From JABWBH01 sp964526695 (GTDB lineage: Bacteria; Planctomycetota; Phycisphaerae; UBA1845), in the NCBI GenBank assembly GCA_964526695.1, contig CAZGJA010000003.1, positions 40,973 to 104,972 of the forward strand: a stretch of 64,000 nucleotides of DNA, in the 5' to 3' direction. Below are positions 16,903 through 25,893 of this stretch, piece after piece. Positions within the stretch are counted from its first letter, which is position 1; each line of letters starts with the position of its first letter. Both the position numbers and the translations under genes were made by a program. The notes below the pieces were generated by a model that saw nothing but the letters and a program-made list of their open reading frames with translations, did no database searches and had not been told where the DNA came from.

Positions 16903-17592
16903 ATGCGTCATACCTGTCGAATCGCGTCCGTCGTCGCGGCGATGCTGCTGTGCGTCGCGGGCTGCGGAAACCCCGACGCGCTCTTCTTCAACGATTCGTT
17001 CATTAACTATGTCTCCGGCGGCATCGTGCCACAGACGCCCGGACCCACGGGCGCCTTCGTGCTCGTCCGCGCGCTCAACAGCACGCAACAGAATATCCAG
17101 TTCGTCGTCACGGCCGAGATCACGCGAGCGGCTTTGAACGACGAAGGCAATCAGCAATTCGACGTGGATGGGAACCTGATCACCGAGACCGTCCTCGAAA
17201 CGGTTCGACTCAACACGTTCCCGTTCGGCAATGCCAACCAGTTGGGACACGTCTTCGCCTGCTCGGCTCAGGCTATCGAGCGAATCGGGCTGGGCGACAA
17301 CTTGCTGCCGACGGACCAGGGCTTGTTCGTGGGTTTCGAGGTGGGCGGCAACCCGGGCTTCGGCGTTTCCGCGGGCGTCAATCCGCTGGACCGCGTCGAG
17401 GGCAACTTCAAATGCGGCGACACGGTCATCCTCCGCGCGATTGAATCATCGGGCATTCCGGGCGGCGTTTCGGTCGATTCCTTCGTCCTGCCGTGGGAGG
17501 AGCAGCCGGAGTGCTGCACAGGTCCGGACACGTTCCAGAACCTCGAGGCCGTGATTGAGAACAGCCTTGGCGGCTCGGACGAGGAGCCGTGA
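16903..17592 (+). CDS. Lipoprotein of unknown function (second of a pair)
   Basis: Started at ATG 16903 with GGAG ten bases upstream, the product is 229 residues. It has a signal peptide and lipobox LCVAGC (Cys21). The mature part begins GNPDALFFNDSFINYVSGG and contains an FVLVRALNSTQQNIQF strand, a conserved-looking FKCGDTVIL motif and a CC pair near the C-terminus. No known domain is recognised. It lies 59 bases after another lipoprotein gene and is probably cotranscribed with it. The frame is open upstream to 16657 but overlaps the first gene, so the internal ATG is preferred. Confidence 0.78.
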   Translation: MRHTCRIASVVAAMLLCVAGCGNPDALFFNDSFINYVSGGIVPQTPGPTGAFVLVRALNSTQQNIQFVVTAEITRAALNDEGNQQFDVDGNLITETVLETVRLNTFPFGNANQLGHVFACSAQAIERIGLGDNLLPTDQGLFVGFEVGGNPGFGVSAGVNPLDRVEGNFKCGDTVILRAIESSGIPGGVSVDSFVLPWEEQPECCTGPDTFQNLEAVIENSLGGSDEEP

Positions 17593-18482
17593 CCCTGCCT
17601 TGCCTGCGGCGAGGCGCGAATTTGGAAGCTCCGTTGATCGGGCAGGCGGGAGCCTTGGGGCTCCCGTCCACACACGCCCACGCGGGGCTTGCGTCCACCC
17701 AGACCGCCGGACGTACTCACGGTGTCTGGCGGTTTCGTTCGGTGCTGCAGCGCAACGGATTGACGTTCGAGACTGAGCTGGCTGACGCGGCTGAGCAGGT
17801 CGAGGCGGCTGAGGCGGGCGGCGTCGATCGCTTCGTGCATGTCGGCAGCGCCCGACCGGCGCCACGAACCGTTGCGCGATCGTGCCTTGTTCCTTGCCCT
17901 CCGCCGACCATGCCGTAATCCATGCCCTTGCCCAACCGCGCCGGCCTGCGGTCCGAATTCTGTTCGTCGAGTCCGAGTTCTGGCCGTCGTTCGCGTTCCC
18001 ACTTGGTTCGCGTTCAGCCTTCAGCCCCCGCCTCCCGGCGAACACCCTTGCTCGGCCTGCCGGTTCCGGTCATCTCGGTCCGCAGAGGACTTGCGACTCC
18101 AACCGTCACGACATGCCTGACGAAACGGAGTAGTGGTCCGTCACACTCAGTCTTGCGGGTTCAAGGAAACGGCTTCCTAACGGGCGCGGCCCAGAAAGAG
18201 GCGGTCGGACTCGCCAGATTGGAAGTGACGGACCCGCGGCACGGATCCGCAGGGGAGGACATGTGCCGCCGGCGCGCCTGCTGCCACCTGTGCGTCCCGC
18301 ATGGTTCGATCCAGAATTCGAAGTCCGAAATGCGAAACCCGAAATCAGGAATCGGCTCTGCCGCAGGCCCGCGAAGGGGCAATCCGGTTCCTCCACTCAG
18401 CCCCAGCGGCTATACTGGGATTCGGCTGGATCGCTCCCATCTTCAGGGGGACAAGCAGGCGGGTCGTTGGAGGAGGGGTTGC
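17593..18482. other. Gap with no supported gene
   Basis: Nearly 900 bases between the lipoproteins and the beta-helix gene. A GGGAGCCTTGGGGCTCCC palindrome is visible near 17647-17664. A TTGCGGGTTCAAGGAAACGG segment near 18150 belongs to the dispersed GGTTTC/AACCCGCG repeat seen elsewhere. Open frames on both strands are mutual shadows without motifs. Confidence 0.6.
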
Positions 18483-20201
18483 ATGCGACGAGCAGGGGGC
18501 GGGGCGTTTCTCACCGGGACCATCGCCGGCATCGCGAGCTGTGCGGCCGCCGCGCGCGCCGACGTCATTCATGTGCGCGCCGGCGCTGAGGAGGGTGGCA
18601 ACGGGCGATCATGGGATCGCGCCTTTGCACGACTTCAGGACGCGCTGGCCGCGGCAGGCTCAGGCGACGAGTTGTGGATCGCCGCAGGCTCGTACGTTCC
18701 CGGAGCGCCGGGCGCGGACCGCGGCGAGCGGTTCACCGTCGCTGACGGCGTCGCGCTGTACGGCGGCTTTGCGGGAGTGGAAACCGATCGGAGCCAGCGC
18801 GATCCTGCCTTGAACGCGACGATCCTCAGCGGCGACCTCAACGGCGACGACGGCGGCGGGCATATCGCGGACAACGCGTACCATGTCGTCGAGGCGTCCG
18901 GCGTGGGTGAGGCCACGGTCCTGGACGGATTGATCATCTCCGGCGGCAACGCGGACGGCGCATACCCAGGGTATTTTGGCGGCGGGTTGCTGAGCTACTT
19001 CGGAAAGCCGACCATCATCGCCTGCACGTTCACGCGCAACCGCGCCCGGTACGGCGGCGGGCTGTTCGGCGACGGCGCGGGTCCGCGGATCATCGACTGC
19101 ACGTTCACTGAAAACGAGGCGCTAATGGGCGCCGGCGCCATGCTCGCCGTCGGCGGAACGGCGGAGATCCGGCAGTGCCGATTCGCCGACAACCTGGCCG
19201 AGCTGGGCTCCGGGCTGGTGGTGGCGGACCATACGTCCGCGGCCGTGCTGCTGTGCGAGTTCACGGGGAATCATGCGTCTTTGCTCGGCGGCGGGATGCA
19301 CGTTGCATCGGCCTCGCCCGCCGTGGTGGGCTGCGTGTTCCATGAGAACATCTGCCCGCGCGGCGCGGGGTTGAGCCTGGCCCGGTCCGACAGCGAAGTG
19401 GTCTCCAGCGTCTTTCGCGGCAACTCGGCCTTCGGCGAAGGGGACTCCGGCAACGGCGGCGGCGTTTATATTTCGGATGGGTTTCCCCGCCTTATCAACT
19501 GCACGATCGCGGACAATGAATCCTCGCGCGGCGGCGGGCTCTTCGCTCAACTCGCGGACGTTTCGCTCATCAACTGCATTCTGTGGGGGAACACGGATTC
19601 CAGCGGCGGCGGGCGCGAGGCTCAGGTCCAGACGGTGCTGACGGAAACGACGGCCGACTTCTGCTGCATTCAGGGCTACGATGGCGTGCCGGGCGGAACC
19701 GGCAACACCGGCAGTGACCCGCTGCTCGATTCCGCCGGGCGGCTTTCGCCTGGCTCTCCCTGCATCGATGCCGCCGACACGACTGCGCTCCCTTCCGACG
19801 AGTTCGACTTGGACGGCGACGGCGACGAAGTCGAGTCGTCCTCGCTCGATGCCGCCGCCCACGTCAGGCGGCTCGATGACGCCGCGACTGCGGATGGCGG
19901 GCGGGGCGCAGCGCCCATCGTGGACATCGGCGCGTTCGAGCTTCATTGCACCGGCTCGGAATCCGTCAAGGCAGCCTGCCGCGCCGTGGACGGCGGATAT
20001 CAAATCAAGTCCACCGCGAAGCGCGGCCAGCCCGGCGCGTCGGTCACGCTGTGGCTGGATGGCGCTGACGCACGGGTTCGCACCTTCGGCGCAGAGGGCA
20101 AAGTCAAAGCGAAATGGCAGGTTCCAGCCGGCGGGACGCATGAGGTTTCCATCGAATCGGCCTGCGGCAGGACACGCAGCGACCTGACGGATTGCGGCTG
20201 A
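18483..20201 (+). CDS. Secreted right-handed beta-helix (pectate-lyase-fold) protein
   Basis: From ATG 18483, with GGAGGAGGGG just upstream, the product is 572 residues. A signal peptide of about 25 residues ends near ARA, then a DVIHVRAGA strand opens the domain. The body has repeated coils with the (I/V)xxCTF..N.A..GGG pattern, typical of right-handed beta-helix repeats in planctomycete secreted proteins. A late metal-like DLDGDGDE loop may bind calcium. The C-terminal ~85 residues (HCTGSESVKAAC to LTDCG) are the cysteine domain shared with the metalloprotease and the Kelch protein. Polysaccharide binding or cleavage is possible, but no catalytic residues can be named. Confidence 0.85.
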   Translation: MRRAGGGAFLTGTIAGIASCAAAARADVIHVRAGAEEGGNGRSWDRAFARLQDALAAAGSGDELWIAAGSYVPGAPGADRGERFTVADGVALYGGFAGVETDRSQRDPALNATILSGDLNGDDGGGHIADNAYHVVEASGVGEATVLDGLIISGGNADGAYPGYFGGGLLSYFGKPTIIACTFTRNRARYGGGLFGDGAGPRIIDCTFTENEALMGAGAMLAVGGTAEIRQCRFADNLAELGSGLVVADHTSAAVLLCEFTGNHASLLGGGMHVASASPAVVGCVFHENICPRGAGLSLARSDSEVVSSVFRGNSAFGEGDSGNGGGVYISDGFPRLINCTIADNESSRGGGLFAQLADVSLINCILWGNTDSSGGGREAQVQTVLTETTADFCCIQGYDGVPGGTGNTGSDPLLDSAGRLSPGSPCIDAADTTALPSDEFDLDGDGDEVESSSLDAAAHVRRLDDAATADGGRGAAPIVDIGAFELHCTGSESVKAACRAVDGGYQIKSTAKRGQPGASVTLWLDGADARVRTFGAEGKVKAKWQVPAGGTHEVSIESACGRTRSDLTDCG

Positions 20202-20245
20202 CGCCGCGCGTCGGTCGGGGCAGGGTCGAGACGCGGCACGGCCAG

Positions 20246-20279
20246 GCGGCACGGTCTGGCGTACTCGCCAGGCCGTGGG
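20246..20279. repeat. REP-like hairpin, single copy
   Basis: A copy of the palindrome GGCACGGTCTGGCG-TACT-CGCCAGGCCGTG(G), with G:U-compatible arm differences, lies 45 bases after the beta-helix stop. A second dyad, GGGTCCGCCACAG...GTGGACCC, lies near 20307-20357. Confidence 0.85.
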
Positions 20280-20472
20280 GGGTCTGGGATGGTTGTCGCT
20301 CCAGGCGGGACACGGGTCCGCCACAGCTGACCCGTACCACTCGAGGTGGACCCGTGCCACGCGATCTATGTCGAACCGCAGAAGGCTTGCGGCTCTGTCA
20401 AGCGTGGGGCCAATGGCCGAGAACGTGCCGAGTGACGCACGACAAGGAGCGATTCGTGCGGGAGCGGGATCT

Positions 20473-20669
20473 GGTCGGCTTCATCCGACCGGCTGTTGCC
20501 GCCCGCTTGAGCGGGTGGGGGCGGCGCTTCACGCATTGGTCGAGCCGGCTTCAGCCGGGCTTGTCTCGTGGCCCGTCAAGCCGGCTGAAGCCCGGCTGGC
20601 GGCGCGCCGGCGGCCTGTCCTCCACCGCCTCAAGGCGGTGGCACGAACCGGCCGGCTGAAGCCGGCCCA
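20473..20669 (+). repeat. ~195-bp multi-hairpin element, copy 2
   Basis: This has the same order of hairpins as the copy at 2529: GGTCGGCTTCATCCGACC, CCGCTTGAGCGG, CCGGCTTCAGCCGGG / GCCGGCTGAAGCCCGGC, CACCGCCTCAAGGCGGTG and GGCCGGCTGAAGCCGGCC. Differences from copy 1 are mostly compensatory or in loops. The remaining gap to 20949 shows no gene. Confidence 0.85.
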
Positions 20670-20949
20670 GGACGACCCAGCACGATGCAAGCTCAGGCTT
20701 GGAATCGGCTGCGATCGGAGACATTCATCAATGGGCGCAGGCGGAATCGGGCAAGACGTTCTGCGGTTCTACTTAGTTCCGCGCGCCTGAACTGGATTCG
20801 TGTCACCCAAACCCAATTCCTGCCGCGCGTTCTGGACCCCTGCTGCATGATCCAAACGCGAACCGGCGAATAGACTCGAGCGTCTATAGAATACGGAGTC
20901 AGCGAGAGGCGACGGCCGCCAAGCGTTGTTGCATCGGAGACCAAGGCAC

Positions 20950-21324
20950 ATGATCTGGTTGCGAATCGCCGCGGTGAACGGCTTCCTCGCGGTGGCCGCA
21001 GGGGCGTTCGGCGCGCATGCGCTCAAGTCGCGGCTGACGGCGGAGTTGCTCGCCAACTTCGAGACCGCGGCGCGGTATCAGATGTATCACGCCCTCGCGC
21101 TGCTGGCGGTCTTTGCGCTGGCCGCACGAGGCGCGTCGCGCTCCGTCGAGGTTGCGGGTTGGGGCTTCACGCTGGGCATCGTGCTCTTCTGCGGCAGCCT
21201 CTATGCCTACAGCCTCGGCGGACCGAGGTGGCTGGTCATGGTCACGCCGATCGGCGGCGCGGCCATGCTGGTCGGTTGGGTCTCGCTGCTGATCGCCGCC
21301 TGCACTGGAAAGACCGCGGGATGA
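20950..21324 (+). CDS. DUF423 small membrane protein (YgdD-like)
   Basis: The 124-residue protein has four predicted transmembrane helices and the DUF423 signature: NGFLAVAAGAFGAHALKSRL at the N-terminus and YHALALLAVFAL in the second helix. The family is a conserved inner-membrane protein of unknown function. The ATG at 20950 begins directly before the first helix; a frame open to 20926 would add a short arginine-rich leader. The next gene starts 34 bases downstream on the same strand. Confidence 0.9.
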   Translation: MIWLRIAAVNGFLAVAAGAFGAHALKSRLTAELLANFETAARYQMYHALALLAVFALAARGASRSVEVAGWGFTLGIVLFCGSLYAYSLGGPRWLVMVTPIGGAAMLVGWVSLLIAACTGKTAG

Positions 21325-21357
21325 GCGATCGGCGGACCCGCGCGGACCGGCGAAGAC

Positions 21358-23052
21358 ATGGACGAGCCGCTGCTTACGATCTCTACGCCCGATGCTGAAG
21401 GGACGCGCGTGCCCACGGTCGAACCGCCACCTGAAGTCGATTCCGCCGCGCCGCCCGCCGGCGAAGCGACGGGCCCTTTCGACGCTCCCGCCCCTCCAAG
21501 CGATTGCGACGTCGCGCTCGATGAGCCAGGCGGCGCGCGACGCCCCGTGTCGCTGTGGCTTGCGTGGCTGCCCGGGCTGCTGATGCCGCATCGCCTCGCT
21601 GCGCGAACGGCCCATCTGCCTCTGCGACGACTGGTCATCTTCCACGTGCTCAGCACGTCGGCGCTGGTGGTGACGCTGTTGCTGGCAAGCGAGGTGGTTG
21701 ACCACGGGTATCGACCCGCTCAAAACGTGTTCATGTCTGTCCTTCTGGACGGACGGGAGATATTCCGATCCGTCGCGACCGATCGCTGGGGTTGGCTGGC
21801 CCTGCTGGTCTGCGTGGCCGGCTGCGAGGCGATCGTCGCGGCGATTGCGCTGGTCATCGCCGCTTGGGGCGCACGGGACGAGCCTTGGCGCAGGAGTTTC
21901 GGCAACGCGATTCGTGCGGTTTGGGTTGCCCTTCCCGCGGCGATCCCCTTCATCCTCGCGCCGACGCTCGTCAGCCATGAACTGCAGCGTCGCGCCTCGG
22001 GACGTGATGCCTACTCCGCCTATGCGGGAATGACGTGGCCCGCCCCACCCAACCCGCCGACCGTGCCGCCGACGCTCCCGGCCTCGATGCCCGCGTGGAA
22101 CGAATACCGCCAGGCCTATGACCGATTCCTAAGCGAGCAGCGCGAGGCGCAGTTGGAGTATGAGCGCCGCTACGCGACCTGGAGGAATGAAACGCCGTGG
22201 CTGCTGCGTCACCATGAGGAAATGACTGCCGCCTCCTTTTTTCTGCTTGGCGCGTTGTTTATCGTGCAACTGCTGCGAACCGTGGCGGCGCCGCGCCGCA
22301 CGCCGACGATCGTGCGGCCCGGCATGTGTGAAAACTGCGGGTACAACCTTGCGACGATCCCGATGGAGAGCCGTTGTCCGGAGTGCGGAACGCCGGTTCT
22401 CGCCTCGCTGGGCGATGACGTGCGCCCCGGAAGCCCGTGGGAACACCGCGCGCAGCTCGGCCGCCCGCGCGCGTGGGCGAAATCCTGCTTCATGCCGATC
22501 CTGCGGCCCGGCAGATTCGGACGACTCATCCGTGCGACGGTGCGGCCAACCGGGCTCCTGCCGTTTCTGACACTCCACGCAGCCGCAATCGTGCCCATCG
22601 CGGCGCTGAGCGTGCTTTGCACGGTGCTCTGGCTGGCGCCGGGGAACATCGCCGAGGATGATCGCGCCCAGATCGCAACCGTGGGTGTCTGTTTCGGACT
22701 GGCCTGCGGCGCGCTCGCCGTGCTGGCCTCAACGTTCATGGCGCACGTCGTCGGCGTGATCCTCGGCCTGCGCGCGGGCAGAAACCTCATCCCGGCGGCA
22801 ATGCAAGTGGGCACGTATCTGATGGGCTACGTCGTCCTCTGGGCGACGGTCGGCGCGGCATGGACGAGCTGCACCATCGCCATGCTTACGAAGGAAGTGT
22901 TTCGCGATTTCGCACGAAGCCTCGGCGATATGCGGACCTACGGCGAACTCTACGCGCTCATCTTCTGGGCGACGCCCAACGTCGCAGCGTTCGTGCTGTA
23001 CGTCTCGCTCCTTGTCCGGGGAACCAGCGCCGCCAAATACGCGAACCGCTGA
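21358..23052 (+). CDS. Zinc-ribbon multi-pass membrane protein
   Basis: The 564-residue product has a soluble, Pro/Ala-rich N-terminus of about 55 residues, a Yip1-like set of hydrophobic helices, and a central zinc ribbon (MCENCGYNLATIPME then CPECGTPV). This is a CxxC-x15-CxxC arrangement very common in planctomycete membrane proteins. More transmembrane helices follow to the C-terminus. The function is unknown; membrane organisation or trafficking is only a guess from the Yip1 resemblance. The gene lies 33 bases after the DUF423 gene, so cotranscription is possible. Confidence 0.8.
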   Translation: MDEPLLTISTPDAEGTRVPTVEPPPEVDSAAPPAGEATGPFDAPAPPSDCDVALDEPGGARRPVSLWLAWLPGLLMPHRLAARTAHLPLRRLVIFHVLSTSALVVTLLLASEVVDHGYRPAQNVFMSVLLDGREIFRSVATDRWGWLALLVCVAGCEAIVAAIALVIAAWGARDEPWRRSFGNAIRAVWVALPAAIPFILAPTLVSHELQRRASGRDAYSAYAGMTWPAPPNPPTVPPTLPASMPAWNEYRQAYDRFLSEQREAQLEYERRYATWRNETPWLLRHHEEMTAASFFLLGALFIVQLLRTVAAPRRTPTIVRPGMCENCGYNLATIPMESRCPECGTPVLASLGDDVRPGSPWEHRAQLGRPRAWAKSCFMPILRPGRFGRLIRATVRPTGLLPFLTLHAAAIVPIAALSVLCTVLWLAPGNIAEDDRAQIATVGVCFGLACGALAVLASTFMAHVVGVILGLRAGRNLIPAAMQVGTYLMGYVVLWATVGAAWTSCTIAMLTKEVFRDFARSLGDMRTYGELYALIFWATPNVAAFVLYVSLLVRGTSAAKYANR

Positions 23053-23245
23053 CAGCTACGTAGAACCGCGGAGGAACTTTGCCTTCTTCCGCCCGCGCTC
23101 ACGGATGGATGCCTCCGATGGCAAGCGCTCGCACGTTCAAACTCGTTTCGACCTGAAACGTCTTGCACGCTGTTTCAGAACCCGCGGGGATGGTTCGAAA
23201 CACCCGCTCCCTGACGGTCGCGGTACGGTTTTGCAGCTACGTTTT

Positions 23246-23439
23246 GGGCCGGCTTCAGCCGGGCGGTTCTTGCCGCCGCCTTGAGGCGGTGGGGGCAGGG
23301 CGACGACGCGCCGCCAGCCGGGCTTCAGCCGGCTTGCGATGCGCACAGAGAAGCCGGCTGAAGCCGGCTTTTCCGATGCGTTGAGCGCTTGCCCCACCCG
23401 CTCAAGCGGGTGGCAAGCGCCGGTCGGCTGAAGCCGACC
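23246..23439 (-). repeat. ~195-bp multi-hairpin element, copy 3 (inverted)
   Basis: The hairpin order is reversed compared with the copies at 2529 and 20473: first GGCCGGCTTCAGCCGGGC and CCGCCTTGAGGCGG, last CCACCCGCTCAAGCGGGTGG and GGTCGGCTGAAGCCGACC. This shows the element can occur in either direction. Just before it (23165-23235) is a copy of the dispersed CCCGCTCCCTGACGGTCGCGG repeat. Confidence 0.85.
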
Positions 23440-23596
23440 ATCCCCCTGCCTGAGCGCGATTCAATCTCCGGGCGGGCCGCTGTTCCGAGCGTTACCGACT
23501 TTGGACCGCATGCCTGACCGCGGGGCGGTCTTCTGCGGTTCAGCCCAGCGACGAGCAGCAGGGGCCGTCATCTCTACGCAGGCGAGAACCCGGCGA

Positions 23597-25546
23597 TCAA
23601 ACCGCCGCAAGCTCGCCCTTGGGCTTGTGGTCCGTGTGACGGCGGCGGATGTCGTCGAACGTCCGCTCGGCTTCGATGAAGGCCTGGGCGATGATCGGGT
23701 CGAAGTGTTTCCCCGCGTCCTTGTGGATGATCTCCAACGCGCGCTCGTGCGGCTGGGCGGGCTTGTATCGGCGGACGCTGGTGATGGCGTCGTACGCGTC
23801 CACCAGCGCGATGATCCGCGCCGCCAGCGGAATCTCCTCTCCTTCCAGCCCGCGCGGATACCCCCGCCCGTCGAACCGCTCGTGGTGCGAATACGCGATG
23901 TCCACGCACATCTGCAGCAGCGGCGCGTGCCCCGTGCCCTTCATGGCCATCGACAGCACGCGCTGCCCGATCTGCGTGTGCGTCTTCATGATCGCGAACT
24001 CCTCATCCGTCAGCGCGCCGGGCTTGGTGAGGACATTGTCGGGAATGCCGATCTTGCCGATGTCGTGCATCGGCGCCGCCAGCGCGATCATCTCGACGAA
24101 CTCGTCGTCGATCGCCCCGTCGAACGCGCCCGCGTCCGCCAGCCTCCGCGCCAGCGCGCGAGCGTACCGCGACACGCGCTCCAGGTGCAGGCTCGTTTCG
24201 TCATCGCGGTATTCGGAAAGCTGCCCGACGGTTTTCAACAGCACGTGCACCGAGTCCTGCAGCCGGACGCGCCGTTGGAGATTGTGCAGGGCGATCGCGC
24301 CCGCATCGGCGATCGAGCGGATGCACTCGATCTCGCTTTCGGCGAACGGTCCCGGCTCGGCCTTCTCCGTGACGTTGAGGACGCCGAGCACTTCGTCCTG
24401 CGACCGCAGCGACGCGGAGATCAGCGGGGTGGACATGAACGCATCGCTCGCGTATCCGCCGGCCGGCTGCCCGCCTCCGACATCGCTTCGACCGCCGCGC
24501 CCGCGACCGTGCTCGTGTCCGTTGCCGTTCGACTTTGCGCCGCCCCATGCATGACCGTTTTCGCCGCCAGCGCCCTGGCTTTCCAAGGGGTCGTGTCCCG
24601 CGGCGCTTCCGTTGCCGTTGACGCTGCCGTTCCCGTTCCCGTTGGAACCGTCGATGCCATGCGCGCCGCCGCTGCCGCTCTCGGCTGCGTCGCCGTCGTC
24701 GCTCCCATTGCCCCGCCCGCGACCGTCCGCCTGCCTGCGGTCATGCGCCGCGTGGCGTGGGTCGGCGCCGATGGTCTGCGCCACCATGGTCTTGCCGCTC
24801 TGGAACACGCGCCCGGCCACCCCGTCGCCGCTGCCCACGCGAATCTTCTTCACCAGGGAGCGGTCCATCCCCACCGCGCGGGCGCACACGAGGAACTCGC
24901 CCGTGTCGTCGGCCAGCATGAGGGAAATGCGATTGGCGCCGGTCGCGTCGCGGACGCAATGCACGATCAAGTCGAGAATCTCATCGCGCGTCTGCGCCTC
25001 GCTCAGCGCCCGCATGTAGTCGTACAGCACCTGCAGCCGGAACGTCTTTTCCCTGACTTCGCTTTCCAGCCGGCGGTTCAGCTCTTCGATCTGCTTGCGG
25101 CTCATGGCCAGGCGATGCACCGTGCGCACCCGGGCAAGGATTTCGCACATGTCGAACGGCTTGGCCAGGTACTCCTGCGCCCCCGCTTCCAGACCTCGAA
25201 CGAGATCTTCCGTCCCCGAGCGCGCGGTGAGCATGATGACGGGAATGTGCGCCGTGGCGGAGTCCGACTTCAGCCGCCGCGTCGCGGTCAGCCCGTCCAT
25301 CTGCGGCATGTTGACGTCCATCACGATGACGTCGGGCTGCTTGTCTTTCGCGGCCTGGAGGCACTCGATGCCGTTGCCCGCCGTCAGGACTTCATACCCG
25401 GCGTGGCGGAGATGCGCGCAGAGGACGAACTTCAGCTCCTCCTCGTCATCCACGATCAAGATGGTCCCGATGCGTCCCTCGTTCATGGTTGTCCCATCCG
25501 GCTCCGCCTCGCGCCCCGGGGAGCCAAGGCTCCGCTCATCGGTCAT
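23597..25546 (-). CDS. Response regulator with GAF and HD-GYP (cyclic-di-GMP phosphodiesterase) domains
   Basis: From ATG 25546 (GAGG upstream) the product is 649 residues. Residues 27-145 form a receiver domain with phosphoacceptor Asp77 (VIVMDVNMPQMDG) and conserved Lys129. A coiled coil (IEELNRRLESEVREKTF) leads to a GAF domain, interrupted at about 270-365 by an Asn/Gly/Ser-rich stretch. The C-terminus is HD-GYP with HDIGKIG (about residue 494) and HHERFDGRGYPRGL (about 554), all canonical. HD-GYP domains hydrolyse c-di-GMP; intactness of the motifs suggests an active enzyme under phosphorylation control. The partner histidine kinase is not in the window. Confidence 0.93.
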   Translation of the reverse strand: MTDERSLGSPGREAEPDGTTMNEGRIGTILIVDDEEELKFVLCAHLRHAGYEVLTAGNGIECLQAAKDKQPDVIVMDVNMPQMDGLTATRRLKSDSATAHIPVIMLTARSGTEDLVRGLEAGAQEYLAKPFDMCEILARVRTVHRLAMSRKQIEELNRRLESEVREKTFRLQVLYDYMRALSEAQTRDEILDLIVHCVRDATGANRISLMLADDTGEFLVCARAVGMDRSLVKKIRVGSGDGVAGRVFQSGKTMVAQTIGADPRHAAHDRRQADGRGRGNGSDDGDAAESGSGGAHGIDGSNGNGNGSVNGNGSAAGHDPLESQGAGGENGHAWGGAKSNGNGHEHGRGRGGRSDVGGGQPAGGYASDAFMSTPLISASLRSQDEVLGVLNVTEKAEPGPFAESEIECIRSIADAGAIALHNLQRRVRLQDSVHVLLKTVGQLSEYRDDETSLHLERVSRYARALARRLADAGAFDGAIDDEFVEMIALAAPMHDIGKIGIPDNVLTKPGALTDEEFAIMKTHTQIGQRVLSMAMKGTGHAPLLQMCVDIAYSHHERFDGRGYPRGLEGEEIPLAARIIALVDAYDAITSVRRYKPAQPHERALEIIHKDAGKHFDPIIAQAFIEAERTFDDIRRRHTDHKPKGELAAV

Positions 25547-25637
25547 CGGCGAACCTCGTTGAGCGGGTCGGTTCGCAGCGGGCGGAGGACCGATACGCGG
25601 GCAGCGTCCGAGAAAGTCGGTTGGGCGCAGCGATCGG

Positions 25638-25669
25638 GTGGCATGGCCTGGCGTACTCGCCTGGCCATG
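25638..25669. repeat. REP-like hairpin, single copy
   Basis: GGCATGGCCTGGCG-TACT-CGCCTGGCCATG with one arm variation, located upstream of the HD-GYP gene and beside a GATCCGCTGCCGCGGACC dyad (25693-25715). Confidence 0.8.
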
Positions 25670-25893
25670 AAGAACGAACAACCAGCGTTGCACCGCGCGA
25701 GACACGGATCCGCTGCCGCGGACCCGTGCCACACGATGTGAGTTCACGCCCTCTGGCCACTCAACGCGAATTCGCGCCGCCAGGTCAACAACGTTGACTG
25801 GAAGGCATCGCGCGGGTCGGCTATACCTTGCGAAGCATGGGTCGCGCGAACGGCGGCGCCGGCCGCGTGTGTTCGCCGCCCGAGGAATCGAGC

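Noticed and set aside
23501..25741. Very long plus-strand frame opposite the HD-GYP gene
   Set aside because: It is an antisense shadow of a strong gene; its composition (His, Arg, Pro rich) and lack of motifs are typical of GC-rich shadows.
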